From positions 124,001-188,000 of the forward strand of contig OZ287709.1 of assembly GCA_965649825.1 (NCBI GenBank): 64,000 bases of DNA, read 5' to 3'. The notes under the pieces were generated by a model. It searched no databases and was not told the origin of the DNA. It saw only the letters and a list, made by a program, of their open reading frames with translations. Shown piece by piece: positions 1-11,615 of the stretch. How positions within the stretch are numbered: the first letter of the stretch is position 1; each line of letters starts with the position of its first letter. The DNA comes from Penicillus capitatus (Eukaryota; Chlorophyta). Both the position numbers and the translations under genes were made by a program.

Positions 1-1307
1 AGGGATACGGCTTTGTGGAATGCATATCACACGACGCAGCCGGACGTGTTTTGGAGCTCTATAATGGAAAACCGATTCATGACTCGGGAGCAGTGTTCCG
101 ACTCAACTGGGCGACGCATGGTCAAGGAAAACGTGCGCCATCGGAAGGTAGATGCGTCTGTTCGTGTCCATCGGCACACGACTTCGCCGCAAACTAAACG
201 GCGCGCGCACCGACGACTTCCGAATGTCTAGATTACTCGCTCTTCGTGGGAGACTTGGCAGGCGAAGTGACGGAAACAATGCTGTTGGACCATTTTCGCT
301 CTTACTTCCCGAATGCCACAAACGCCAGAGTACGAACAAACACACACACTCTCACTCTTCTCACTCTTGTACAGGTGATTATGGACATATCTACGGGTCG
401 ATCAAAGGGCTATGGCTTTGTGCGTTTCATGACGGAGCAAGAACGTGATCAAGCTATCGGACAGATGAATGGAACTTTTCTTTCCTCAAAGACCATCAGA
501 GTGTGCGAAGCAACAAGCAAGCAAAAGACCAGCGCTCAGTCAGCGGGTCTGTCATATCCATAGCCTGTATGATGACTTTATCGTGCATTGCTGTGTGTCT
601 CGGTAGCTTCTCAGGCATACGGATCTGATTTGACGAATACGACGTTATTTATCGGCAATCTCAGTCCAAGTATCACTGAGGAGTATCTGAAGGCGACGTT
701 TAGTCAGTTTGGAGAAATCGTGTATGTGAAGATTCCTGTGGGCAGAAACTGCGGTTTCGTGCAGTATGTTGATCGTCTCTCGGCCGAAGCTGCTCTGGGA
801 TCCATGAACAATCAGATTCTTGGAGACTGCACCATTCGCGTCTCCTGGGGACGAAATAGATCCACCACAACGCCGACAGCCACAACCATCGGTAAGCCAA
901 CCAACCACACAGCCGACAGACAGCACCACCTCCCTTTATGCTCTCAGGAACGTCTGCGCCGATTGCTGCAGTTCCATCTCCGTACCCCTATAGCGGTGGC
1001 TATGCGCCCTACGATCCCAACATGATGGCAGCGTATGGATACGATCCAAATGCCTATGCCGCGTATTACGGTGCTTACGGGGTATGTCCTCGCATTTGTG
1101 TGAGCATCCTGACGTCTTCTGTTCTGTGTTGTCCTCTAGGCATACGCCGCCGCCTATGCACATGCACCTGCAGGGTATGTGGAGGCCGAGCGCCCTGAGA
1201 ATACGGAGTACGACCCAAGGGCACCAGATGATGTACACAAAATGAACCAACAATACATTGAAACGAATCAACCCCCATTGACTGGGTCCAGTCTTCGAGT
1301 GCCCTGA
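1..1307 (+). CDS. RBP45/47 (Nam8/TIA-1)-type RNA-binding protein, 3' part
   Basis: The gene enters the window inside the first RRM and ends at TGA 1305-1307. Exons, joined in frame, are <3-147, 232-329, 375-546, 607-891, 948-1081 and 1140-1307, with introns of 84, 45, 60, 56 and 58 nt. Seen: the end of RRM1 (RNP1 GYGFVE, then a FRLNWATHG run), RRM2 with RNP2 LFVGDL and RNP1 KGYGFVRF, and RRM3 with RNP2 LFIGNL and RNP1 NCGFVQY ending in SWGRN, then a Tyr/Ala/Pro-rich tail. The order and the FRLNWA and SWGRN signatures are those of plant RBP45/47 and yeast Nam8, nuclear oligo(U)/poly(A)-binding proteins in splicing and stress-granule biology. The 45-nt intron is stop-free and frame-preserving, so it is easily mistaken for coding. 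Confidence 0.9.
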
Positions 1308-2082
1308 TTTGGAAAGGACTGTTCTTTGGACAACACTGATCCCGTTCGCTTGGCACTCCGTCTTTCATAACATCTTGTTTGCATTGCTTACCCTGTTGTT
1401 GTCTTGACGAGAAATCATTTTATGAAGTGCGAGCGAGAAACCACCAGAGTCCACGTGATGAGGATGATGTCATCCCCTTAGAAAACAAAATAAGAACGTG
1501 GAGGCTTTGTATTGACGGAGATTAGGTATCTGTGTGAAATCCAAGAACTAGACTTCCATTTTGACATGACGGTGGGTAGACGACAAAAACAACAACAACA
1601 ATGGACAGCACGTACATTCCGAACCGCGGGCGGTTTAGCCTTTTCTGAGCCGCGACGCGTCCATCAAGATACAAAAGAAATCCTATGATCCTATCCCGAT
1701 CACATGTAGACTCGCATGATTCGGCGAAGTTTTCCCAAACGAACGAGGCGTCAATAAACGCCTCGAATCGCCGTTTGTAGACATGCGATAGAATCGCATT
1801 TTGACAATGACAGACAGGACACTTTGCCTGTCGATAAAGCATGTTGGGTCCGTCAGATTTTGTGGTTGGTTGGGTGTCGAGTCCGAACGTCTCGTCTTCA
1901 TGACAAACGGCGACATCTCACGTCTTGATGTTGCCCTTGATGCACATTGCTCGTGTGGCACAAAGAATCGCCATTCCACGAGCTCCAAGTCACCGTTGCG
2001 CCACAGCCTCTCGTCCAAGGTACCACCTCCGAAGGACGGACGGCACGATGCCTCGCGTGCTTATCATTGCAGAACGTCGGCG
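1308..2082. other. Intergenic, no gene recognised
   Basis: About 775 bp between the RRM gene and the amidohydrolase. It holds a short CAA repeat near 1588-1602 and otherwise no open frame with recognisable protein features. It presumably contains the 3' end of the upstream transcript and the promoter of the next gene; no motif could be assigned. Confidence 0.5.
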
Positions 2083-3205
2083 ATGAAGATCGACGGGCAT
2101 CTCCATGTCTGGGCCAGTGAAGCAGAGAGTCAACAGTTTCCCTATGATGTTTGGCTATCTCGGTGTTTCTATACACAGCATTGGTGTGTTCGTGCAGCGT
2201 CCTCCTGCTGTGCAAGGCAACACGGATTACTTGGTTGATCTGCTGGCCAAGTGTGACATCGACATGGCCATGATTGTCCAGTCCGCCACGCATGCCTTTG
2301 ATCACTCTTATGTGCGAGATGCCATGGGGCGCTTTCCTGGAAAATTCATCGGCTGTCTACTGGCCAATCCAGATGACGTCTCTCGGATGACGCCTCTGTC
2401 TGTGTATGTGATTCGATGGGTGTTGTGTAGAGTGGATGTGGTCTTGCAGAAATGGAGGGACTGGTTCAGCAAGACGGATTCCGTTGTGTCCGATTCAATC
2501 CCTACATTTGGCCAAATGGGCAGAAGATGACGAACGAAGTGCTTGTCGCTGCATTCCTCTGTAACCGCATTTGTTTGGGAAGATCGGCAGGAAGCTGTTC
2601 CGGAGAGCCGGTGAACTGAACGTCCCTGTCGGATTCATGCTGTTCAACGGTAATTGCAATCCAAACCTGGCAATGCGTGACGTCTATCCGATGTCAGGTC
2701 TGCTTGAACATCTCGACGAGATCGAGTCGTTGTGTAAAGACTATCCCGAGACCCTCGTCATATTGGATCATTTTGGATTCTGTAAGGATTCCGAAGATGC
2801 GTGGGGGAAACTTCTGGAGTGGTCAACGCAGTTTCCTCAGGTCTGGGATGAATGGCAGTGCTCGTGAGGAAGTGGATGTTTCTGTAGATCTACATCAAGT
2901 CGAGCGCTTTTTTCCGCAACTCTCAAGAAGGGTTTCCATATCTCGATCTCCGCCGCCATTTCCGAAGATTGGTGGACAGCTATGGAGCGCAGAGGGTATT
3001 GTGGGGGACAGATTTCCCATGGATCGTGCAGGAATGCGGGTACTCCATTCTCCCCTTGCAAACACGCTCTCTACTCCATGACTGCAGCTATGCAGATGCC
3101 TGGAGAATCATCGAAGAGGGAGACCGCATCTCCGGCACCCAGCTCCTCAGCGATGAAGAAACGGAATGGATCGTCGGGAAAACGGCGCAACAGTTGTTCT
3201 TGTGA
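2083..3205 (+). CDS. Amidohydrolase-2 family (TIM-barrel) hydrolase
   Basis: Five exons: 2083-2148, 2198-2377, 2431-2538, 2583-2840 and 2888-3205 (introns 49, 53, 44 and 47 nt) give 309 residues. Seen: N-terminal metal motif DGHLHVW, central VRFNPYIWP, VILDHFG (metal His of a later strand) and C-terminal WGTDFPW, which supplies the conserved metal Asp. These are hallmarks of the amidohydrolase-2 / 2-pyrone-4,6-dicarboxylate hydrolase-like metal-dependent hydrolases, many acting on lactones or carboxylated rings. The ATG at 2083 is chosen because the metal motif starts four residues later. No targeting peptide is evident, so it is probably cytosolic. The substrate cannot be predicted. Confidence 0.88.
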
Positions 3206-3387
3206 TCGTAGGACAGATCTTTAGCTTATTTTAAAACCCGTTTAAGTTGTTCATCAAAACAATGATTGAAAAGTGCTTCATTGGCACAAGAATTGACGGC
3301 ATCGTCGACTTGATTGGAAGGTTTCTTGCCTGGTCGGCCTTGAGTGAGAAAACGGATACTGATGAATCATCATTGAGAAAGACTTAG

Positions 3388-5033
3388 CTAGGTAGTGGCA
3401 TTATCTTCATTTCTACGGGGCTTGCTGCTCATCTCTTCGGCAAAGCGCATGGTTTTCTCGGCGAGGCCCATCTGAATCTCTTCTTCAGTGTACTCTGCCA
3501 GGTAATAGTCGATTGCTCGAGCATCTGGTATAGGTTTCCACAGCAGTCCACCCCACATTGGATAATAGATCGTCAGAAGGAGCAATGTGGATAGGAGTGT
3601 GGTAACACCAGCCCAGAAGAACCCTTCATGGGTCTCCAATCTGGAAGACACCGTCATCCACCACTCTTAGCAGAGATGCAGTAAAGAGGGAGTGCATACC
3701 TGGATTTGTTGAAGAAGATTTCTTGCAGAACGGATCCGATGATGCTGGCGCCAGACCCAACGATGCCCTGGACGAGCCCCAGCGCTCGATGCGAGACGAA
3801 GGGCGTCAGAGAGAACAGTGCAGCGTAGAAGATCGAAACAAAAGCAATCACTAACTGAAGTGCGATGATAGAAAGAGTGAGACTCCGACGGGACTCGGAC
3901 AGAAGAATGAGAGCGACGCCGAGTGCTACCATGTCGATGGCAGCAAACCAGAGACGTCCGCGCATGCCTCGGTATCGCGAAACGAGATCGGAGAGATAGC
4001 CGCCGAGCGGCACATAAATACCATTAGCAAATCCAGCCAGACTGCCAAGAGCTCCGGCAGTTGCAAAACTACATACCATCCGCCGCGCGTCAGGAAGGAG
4101 AAATGTACTGCTGTGTTGTGCTGACCCGATTTCAAAGTTGTCGAAGTAGTATGAAGTGATGATGTTGTAGATAGAGAGGCCGATGCCCAGAACGATGCCA
4201 CAGAGCAACATGAATACCCAGGTCCTGTAGTTTCGGATGGCCATTACCCATCTTTGGCGTTGTCCGCCACCACTCTTGCTATCCTCGGGCAGCGGCGGTG
4301 GTTGCTGTCCGTCTGGTCGATCTTGAGTCGCCAGAAGGACGTAGACAAACACGATGAGCTGCAGAATTCCCGGAACAAGAAGTGTAACTCTCCATGCCAC
4401 AAAAGGCTCAAGACTCTCAGAAAACGAGACGAACATGGCTGGCAAGAGCAGCTGAGCCACACCGTATCCCATTTCCGACAGACCAAGCATCGAGGAATTC
4501 GCTGCCCCAACGATGTCGTCTGAAAACATCGACGAACACCAGTAAAGACTTACGGTCTGGCAGCCCATTGACAATCCGATCAACGGTCGGCAGATGACAT
4601 GCCCTAAATATAACAAGCTCATGCTGGGGATATTGCTGTGAGGGGTCTTGCCTATAGGTTCATTGACGAGTGTGATAAGATGAAATGGCAGTCCTGTGGT
4701 GACAAGCATGGTCAGCATGACGATTTTCGGGCCGTAGGCGTCGCACAAGTATCCAAGCATGATGCGACAGAAAGCTGTTCCTCCGAGCGTCAAGGCATTT
4801 CCGAGTGCGATATCGGATTCGTCAAGGTTAACCGTGTCTCGAATCGGAACAGTCAATGCTGCCGGAGCAAAGGACGCAAACATGGCGACGAAGAAACACG
4901 CCCATGCGCCATGAAAAGCACGCACAGGTGCCGTGTGAAGACACCAGGGACGAAAGGTCGTTGCGCAAACACCATCGAGTGCATTGTTTCCGCTTTTGAC
5001 TGAGGGCGGCGTTATAGGAGCTCCTGACGTCAA
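3388..5033 (-). CDS. NRT2-like (NNP family) nitrate/nitrite transporter
   Basis: Minus-strand exons about 5033-4126, 4068-3700 and 3640-3388, with introns of 57 nt (stop-free, frame-preserving) and 59 nt. The protein is a 12-TM MFS carrier. The N-terminal APVRAFHGAW and SFAPAALTVPIRD blocks, the R...GYLCDAYGPK loop and the C-terminal PLGGYLSDL match nitrate-nitrite porters, plasma-membrane nitrate importers. Odd: the family signature usually written G-W-G-N-x-G-G-G appears as GLSEMGYG, so substrate range may differ. An acidic C-terminal tail follows the last TM. No in-frame ATG exists upstream of the conserved start. ATGs at 5055 and 5046 are in another frame, so a short unresolved 5' intron or exon is likely. 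Confidence 0.82.
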
Positions 5034-5055
5034 CGGGGCGAATCATAGAGAGCAT

Positions 5056-7716
5056 CGAGTCGGAGCGCACGTACTTGTTTTCACATTTCCTGCCCTCTGA
5101 TTGTTTTCATTCATAGTACAAAAAACGGTGGCTGACTGGAAGAATTATGGGTCTTGTACTGTACAGGGCTCTAAGCAGTAAGGATGTCTCCCTACGGCAG
5201 GTCGAGAGGCGATTCAATCACGTAACTCCTACTGGAACTGTCACTGGGAGAAACAACTGAGTTTGCCGTTTAAATTGTAAGGACGGTTTTCTTTGCCGGT
5301 CTGCGTTTCCTTTTAAACAGCAGGATGGATGGCTGAGGGAAGAAGACCAAGCAATACACGTCCCATCAGTGAACAAGGACCCTCCAAGGCAGTAGGTAGA
5401 ATAACAGTTGCAGGGACGACGCTTGGGAAGCCGTCGATGGAAAGCTAACAGATCGGACAATTGCTCGGAATCCGTCGAAAAACGAACCGGAGGAATGGCA
5501 TCCGCTACGGATCGATATGACGCAGCTATTCTAAGATCCTCGCAGCACGCGGATGGTTTGTTCCAAACAGAAGAGCCAATGGCGGAGAGACGTGCATTCG
5601 AAGCGCCCTATCACGTCCTTTCGAGAAAAAGACGCGACGCTTGAAGCGTCCAGTCTTACGTACGTCTAGACTCAGATGTGAGAGCGCCCGCAGTACAGTG
5701 CTCGTCAAGGTACGGAACGTCCTGCATTGCGGTAAAAAAAGCAAACAGCCAAACGATGCAGTTTTAATCATCACCAGAAGGTCGCTCCGCAGTTGCGGAC
5801 ATACAGACAAGCCTATCCGGGATATGACGATTCGAACGCTGTTCATCCAGTTGTTCGTTGACATGACGTGTTAGACACCTCCGTTTAAGTAGACCCTGTC
5901 GCTCAGCGAAAGAGAGCTTTGTTGACATGCAGCTCACAAGAGAGATGTCCGCTTCTTCACATAATCTTATGTTGACGCTGCTCTAAGAGATGCATGAATG
6001 TTCCATTGATGTCACTTTGTCTTTTGGAAATAACGATGGAGCTAGAAAGATCTGACATGATAACCACACTTAGCTAGCTGATGGAGTCTTTAAGAGTATA
6101 GTGGACTGTCAAGTGAACGAAAGGCAATCACGCCTTTTTTGTCCTAACACGAATCCTCAGCGCTAGAGAACATGTAGATGATCTCAGATCAAAAAGATCC
6201 GAGACAGTGAGAAAGAATCCACAAATGGTAAGGAAAATATGCATTATTGTCTGAGGCGTATCGACAGATCAAGATTCCAGACTACGTGATCTCCACCCTG
6301 CTTGGTTTTTGAGTGCACTTGCTCTCTTTACCCTTATTCATTCTCGCCATGTGCGTTTTGATGACAGGGAAAAAGAAAAAAACTTGATGAAGGCGCGACG
6401 CAGATGAGTTCATGAAAACAGACCAACGAATTGGAATCATTAATTTGTTTTGTGTTTGCATCCTTGCGTTAAAACAGTTTGGTTTCAGAGCGAGGTTGAG
6501 GTTTAATACCTTGCGAGACGATGAATTTCCTGTATATCCGTCAGTTATGTCGCCGGTCGGCCGAACGAAGAAAATACAACAGCGGAAGACTTCTTACAAG
6601 TGATCGGAACAAGGTCTGGAATGGTTCTGAATGCCGATTAAGTACTCGCATGACGATAAGACGTTCCTAGGCAGGTGAATCATCGTGCTGCCAAAACCAC
6701 AGAAAATGGCCTTTTGGCCCGTAGGACAAGACGACAAGCGCCCCTCGAACACATGAACCCCTCAACAACAAGACAATGGTCACATCGCCAGGCGAATCTT
6801 GGCGACAAGTTAGTCCACCGACTCAGGTGGGAGCTGGCGTTGGCCGTCACCTTATCAACCCTGCCGTTTCTGACGGTTATGAATCTGCGTCGCTTTTACG
6901 CCTGCTACCGACAAAGGGGAAACTAAAAAGTCGCTAGAAAAGAACTTGTCCGGGCCGGAGAACACATCAAACGCAAGTCAAGGGGAGAACGACTCTGTAG
7001 GGTTGTCTGAATCGCTAGAATCGAACCAGCTGGTTTCACAGAACTCCTCGGAACTCAACTCAAGGGGAAAGCGACTCTGTGTGGTTATCTACTTATCAAG
7101 CCGGGCAACAGGCATTGCGGGAAGTGGATTTGAATGCGGCTTGCATGACGCTTTTGATGACCACGATGCAATGGGCTGCCGTTAGCGTGGTGTTGTGGCT
7201 TGTACTGCGTGTTTATGAGTGTTTCCTGTGAACGTCGACCCGGCGGCCGAGTCCGGACCGGATAGCGAGTCGCGCAGGCAACTCCGTCGGCAATGCTATT
7301 TACATAGGTAGAGGACGAACACAACAAGGCAGTTCCGTTTAAATACCCAGCAGTGTGAGAGTCACATCATTATGTAAGCGCATCGTCACTCACACCTCGC
7401 GTCATGCGTTCCAGTGATGTTCTGCTGGCGTGGCGCCACAAGGACGGTTGGCACGCCAGCAGCGACTCCTCGCCAGAAGACCCGAGGCGGAACCAGCTAC
7501 CTTTCACATTTCCAACACGCGCTTGGAGTGAAGGAACGTGTTGCCGGCTAGTGGGTGAACCGCAGTCGATTACGGGGTATATGTTTTAAGGGACATGATG
7601 TCCAAATGTTGCGAGACCTTACACTGTTACACGCTTCCGAAAGCGAAAGAATCCGTGAGTTGATATCAAAGTATTCCGAAGGTCCTAGGATAGCAAATAA
7701 AGCCTAGAAGCTCGAT
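5056..7716. other. Gene-poor repeat-rich stretch
   Basis: About 2.6 kb without a convincing gene. Open frames are short and present on both strands. It contains one dispersed-repeat copy near 6577-6815 and a degenerate tandem duplication near 6960-7085, where a unit containing CAAGGGGA and CGACTCTGT recurs about 85-90 bp apart. Near 7606-7710 a 34-codon stop-free run of coding-like composition precedes the NudC remnant. Confidence 0.5.
6577..6815 (+). repeat. Dispersed repeat, copy 1
   Basis: Resembles 10507-10731 in the same order: an AACAGCGGAAGACTT block, a TACTCGC block, a GGTGA(G)TCA block and a terminal CACATCGCC...GGCGACA block. The last block also occurs, inverted, near 45076 and 45578. 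Divergence is high (many substitutions), so this is an old copy. No coding capacity was recognised. Confidence 0.6.
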
Positions 7717-8092
7717 ATGATAAACAAAGTGGTGGAAAGGATTACTGGAGATACTGGTGTTCGGCAGATGGATTCCAAGATGCCTCGTGGCTTGGCGTCA
7801 AAATTGTGGAAGAACGTCTTGGAGGGTGATGCCGAGATCAACACACAAAAGGCCACGCCCGAAAACAGCAACCTCTCAGACCTGGACAGCGAAACCCGAC
7901 AGACCGTCGAAAAAATGATAGTACGGCGTGACGGCATAGAGGGTGGGTGCTCACGGGAGTGATGCTGTAGTTTGACCAGCGCCAGAAACAGATGGGACTG
8001 CCGACAAGCGAGGAACAAAAAAGAATGAGATCTTACAGAAATTCATGGCTGCGCATCCCGAGATGGATTTCTCTCAGGCGAAGATTAGTTAA
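7717..8092 (+). pseudogene. Remnant of a NudC-like gene (C-terminal part only)
   Basis: From about 7800 the frame reads EINTQK and [15 protein letters not shown] 49-nt intron (7921-7969) is followed by FDQRQKQMGLPTSEEQ and then, in a different frame, LQKFMAAHPEMDFSQAKIS and TAA at 8090-8092. This is the C-terminal tail of nuclear distribution protein C, which follows its CS (p23-like) domain. Seen: the reading frame breaks in a run of six A's near 8016-8021, where one more A would restore it. The CS domain is absent upstream. A truncated, frameshifted pseudogene is the simplest reading; a sequencing error could explain the single-base break but not the missing 5' part. Confidence 0.7.
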
Positions 8093-8129
8093 AGAGAACA
8101 GAGCCAAAGACAGGGTGTTTAAAGGTTGT

Positions 8130-8306
8130 TTATTTTAATTTCTGTTCCGTGAAGAGAACGTGTGCGTTCACTCTGGGATCGTATTTGACGAACTGCAGTT
8201 TCCGAGTCAGCTTCTTCGGATTGCGCTTCGTCACGTAGAAGAAACCCGTCCCGGCTGTGCTGACGAGTTTGACAAAAATGGCGCCTGCTTTCTTTGCGGG
8301 TCCCAT
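8130..8306 (-). CDS. Mitochondrial (bacterial-type) ribosomal protein bL33
   Basis: A 58-residue intronless frame runs from ATG 8306 to TAA 8130-8132. It contains [20 protein letters not shown] and [14 protein letters not shown], the full-length diagnostic pattern of bacterial-type L33 (typically 50-60 residues). It lies tail to tail with the NudC remnant, 37 bp away. With no cleavable presequence and the mitochondrial-style VNAHVLF ending, I favour a nuclear-encoded mitoribosomal large-subunit protein over a plastid one. It is below usual gene-calling size limits. Confidence 0.9.
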   Translation of the reverse strand: MGPAKKAGAIFVKLVSTAGTGFFYVTKRNPKKLTRKLQFVKYDPRVNAHVLFTEQKLK

Positions 8307-9415
8307 TGTCCGACTGCACGGTCTGACGATAAAGATAACGCGATGGCCAATTTGCGTGCGTCAGATGAGTAGGCGAAAAAAATGCATGACGGTGACAGTT
8401 TCATCAAAACGGATAGGAGTAGGACGAGATGAATTGAGAACTGGCACATTTCGGAAGAAATGCAGAGGGTCGCTGCAAGAAGCAATAGCTGGGAAATCAT
8501 AAGGTCACCAACCCCTGGTGAAATGGACAACCAACCGTCTGGCATTCGGCGTCAAAGTTGGTCGACAGATATTGGCAATCAAGACTATTTGTAATAGAAA
8601 TGCGATACTTATCTCTCTGTTTCCAGATACTGTGGCTGCTGTTAATGCTTTTATACAATCTGCAGAGCCTTTTTACGATTAACGATTTGGTGAAAGATGT
8701 ACGCTCAGGGATTTCGTCATAGTCCGGTTCACTCGAGACACTCATACACAAAGCCATGTAGTTAACACGAAAAAGGCAAAAAGAAACGTAGATGTCGGGC
8801 TAGATCTTGACGAATATAAGATCTGAGAAACAAATGGGAATCAGGATGCACTGGTGTCAACGTATTTCACAATCTATCCGTTGCCAATCGTGTTTCTCTG
8901 CTGTCTCTTCCGTGTGATTCGCCGGACATCAGATGGTCTGACCCTTGGACACACGACCTGTTCTTCGGCTTCACCTCACACCTCTTGTTGTGTAGAGCCT
9001 GAACCGATCAAGCTGGCCTGTTGTACTTCACCGTTTGGAGTGGCTGAAAGTCCGTTGGGTTTCAGCAACTGAGTCTACCGATCTGTGCCCTGATGGGTGA
9101 ACGTCCCATAGGAGGCCCATGGATTAACTGTTGACCCTCCCATCCTCATCTTGCTGTAGCTTTTTTGTGGTCCTCGTTCAGCACATGGCAACCGCTGTTG
9201 TTTCTTGCATTCTCCATTTCGCTATGCCTGTCCGGCTGGGAATTGCTGCCAAATCATCATGATCGTTGCATCTGAACGAAAGGCTCATGACAGCACGACC
9301 AGTGTCTTTTGGAAAATGAACGGACCATCGCGATCGTGAACTTCACGTATAAAGTCTGAACGGTCGGCCATGAACTTGTTTTCCGTTCAGACAGCATCGT
9401 TTTCCAGTTTCGAGG
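8307..9415. other. Intergenic, nothing recognised
   Basis: About 1.1 kb between bL33 and the cysteine-rich peptide gene. Only short frames occur. A minus-strand frame starting at ATG 8757 is open for 86 codons but has no recognisable features. The segment presumably includes promoters of both flanking, divergently oriented genes. Confidence 0.45.
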
Positions 9416-9682
9416 ATGGCATTCAAAGCTCGCGCTCTTCTGTTGATCTGCCTCGTTGCGGTGGCGCACCTCGCGCTCGTCGCGGAAGGAAGGGTCATTC
9501 ACCCCGACCCGCACGGCTCTCGTCTGGAAAATTTCGTCAACTCTGATGGCTGCGTAAGACACAGGCGCCACACGTTCGAGCTAAACAGACCTTTGTTTGT
9601 TTAGGGTTATCCATGCCGTTCCGATCATGATTGTCCTTTTAGCTGCCCTTTGTGTATTCTCGGTGAGTGCACTTGGAGGTAA
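9416..9682 (+). CDS. Small secreted cysteine-rich (knottin-like) peptide
   Basis: Exon 9416-9553 encodes a classic signal peptide (MAFKARALLLICLVAVAHLA, cleavage near residue 25). A 51-nt intron (9554-9604, GTAAGA...TTTAG) leads to exon 9605-9682. The mature part, about 46 residues, carries six cysteines spaced C-x3-C-x5-C-x3-C-x2-C-x4-C just before the stop. Such spacing suggests three disulfides and resembles small knottin inhibitors, but no family is assigned. The protein is predicted to be secreted or vacuolar. Just downstream, a GTC(A/G)ACTCTGATGG motif from exon 1 recurs at about 9777, hinting at a decayed second copy. Splicing is inferred from the cysteine pattern. Confidence 0.6.
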
Positions 9683-9794
9683 TGACCACTCCCGAGTGAT
9701 TCCGTCGACCCCGACGTCGAAGAAATCAGAGGTCCCTTTTTGCAGTAACATGATGCATCCGTCTCCTTGTCAAATGTGTCGACTCTGATGGTAA

Positions 9795-9866
9795 ACGAAA
9801 CGCCTGCAGCGCGCCGTTTTCGAAGACGATAGACGAAACGTCTGCAGCGCGCCGTTTACGAAGTGA
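9795..9866. repeat. Two-copy tandem repeat, 38-bp unit
   Basis: The unit ACGAAACG(C/T)CTGCAGCG, extended by CGCCGTTT(T/A)CGAAG, occurs twice, starting at about 9795 and 9833, with only a few mismatches. It lies directly downstream of the cysteine-rich peptide gene. No function can be assigned. Confidence 0.7.
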
Positions 9867-11615
9867 GCGTCGCACAGCAAACCGCAGACGACGCGGTTAT
9901 CACGTTTACGCCTTGGCGACAAAGAAATCTCTGCGCAAATGATGCTCGGTACGACTACGAACTCGTTTTTGACGCCGCCCAGGGTTTCTCCTACAAGATC
10001 ACTGACAGCTCCGCTTCGATCTCTGTCTTGTACACAGTATTGTGCTGCCAAGGGTCTTTGCCAAAATTCTCAGACATGACGTTCGCTAAACGTATGCGAG
10101 ATTTCTGATGGGCGGACAAGTTTGTCATTGGATTGTCTGCGCGGCTGCCGCGGTATCGTGAATGGACGACGCCAAACTTGACGGACGTGGGAGTTCGAGT
10201 GACGACGGGTGGGGCATTTGCCGAAAAACAAAACGCGTCGAACGAAACTCTGGGCGTCTGAGAATTCACGTCGAATCTGCGTGCCCTGACGAACTTCGAC
10301 TGTGCAAGACGACCAAACGGGAAGGAAAGGAGAAGAGACGCGAAAGGAACAGCGCCTGTAAGAGAGAAACGCGTTTCTAACATCGGCCTTTGGATGCAGC
10401 GCGGATAATGAATGTCGCGACCAACATGCCGAGTTGCAATGATCCATGGATCATTGAATAGCCGCTGTCGTCAGGACTGTCACCGCGGAAGTGCCGCGCC
10501 AAACGATAACAGCGGAAGACTTGTTACAGTGTTCGGAGAAGGTCTCGAAAGGTTCAGCTTGTCCATTATATACTCGCGTGGTGACGTAACCTTTCTAGAA
10601 TGGTGAGTCAGCTCGTGTTCAGGGCCAGAGAAAGACGTCCCAAGACGCAGTTGACAAGACAGGCAGCGCCCCTGCGCACGGCTGACCCCCACAGAACAAG
10701 GCAGTGTCACATCGCTCGGCGACAGAGACTGCGCGCTGAACGTGCAGAAAAATCCGCCTGCACTCGACGAGCGGCTACCGGTGTATCCTGTTTCCGTCGC
10801 GGAGACAACGCGACGGGCGCACGAAGACGTGTTCGTTGGTTCGACGAAACAGACGAGGAAAAGACGAAGCTCGAGAACCTGAGCTTGGACGCAACCGGCG
10901 GTCTGCGGACCATAAGAAAGCACGTCGACTCGAGCAGACGAGTCGACATTTGCCAACCAACGCACCAGAGTTTGCGACGGCTGACGAAGAAGACGAATCA
11001 TTTTGCCAGTTTCCGGCTGGTGACAAGAATCGACTGAGCACGAGACTCAATGCGATGAAGCCTGGAGGACCAGAGGATCGGCTGGATACTGGAAGAATGC
11101 AATTTTGGTAAAACCACTTGAGGTCATCCGGTTACATGAAGCTCGTGGCAAAGTTCCACTCGAAGCTCTGACAGAGTCACCAGTTCACGAGGCTGGACTG
11201 TGTATTTATGTAGGTATTTCGTTGCATTGTTGTCTATTAAGTACACTTGCTTTTCTGAGTTGTGTCTCCCATTTTTTGCTTTTCTGTCATAAATGAGGAC
11301 TTAAATGTCGAGATATAACAATACAACAAGATTATGCAACAACTGTAAAAACCTCCAATCTCTGTTTCATCGATTTCGTCGCACATGCACCATCATCTGA
11401 GAGAATAAGTGTTTTCGCGTCACATTTATTATTGGTAGTCACACTGTTTTAATTTAAACAAGAAAAACAAGTCATTTGCCGGGAACGCTCTCTTCAAGAA
11501 ATCGCGCACGCGATTAAAATCGCAACTCTCTCACAGATTGAGCCGTAAATCATTTCACTAACAGTGTACGTAACCATTATGAACATTTCGCTGATGTGAC
11601 AGTCGAGATGTAGAC
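9867..11615. other. Gene-poor stretch with dispersed repeat
   Basis: About 1.75 kb. Long open frames exist on both strands between about 10480 and 11040, a composition effect of GC-rich repeat sequence rather than convincing genes. It includes dispersed-repeat copy 2 (10507-10731). From 11110 to 11610 the DNA is AT-richer and contains no recognisable gene. Confidence 0.45.
10507..10731 (+). repeat. Dispersed repeat, copy 2
   Basis: Shares ordered blocks with 6577-6815. Its 3' half (GGTGAGTCAGCTC, CAGGCAGCGCCCCTGCGCA, ACATCGCTCGGCGACAGAGA) matches the inverse of 45076-45210 almost base for base. It is the best preserved of the four copies seen here. Neither terminal inverted repeats nor target duplications were visible. 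Confidence 0.7.

Noticed and set aside
10480-11040. Long open frames on both strands
   Set aside because: They overlap each other and a dispersed repeat whose other copies are broken in these frames; regarded as composition effects.
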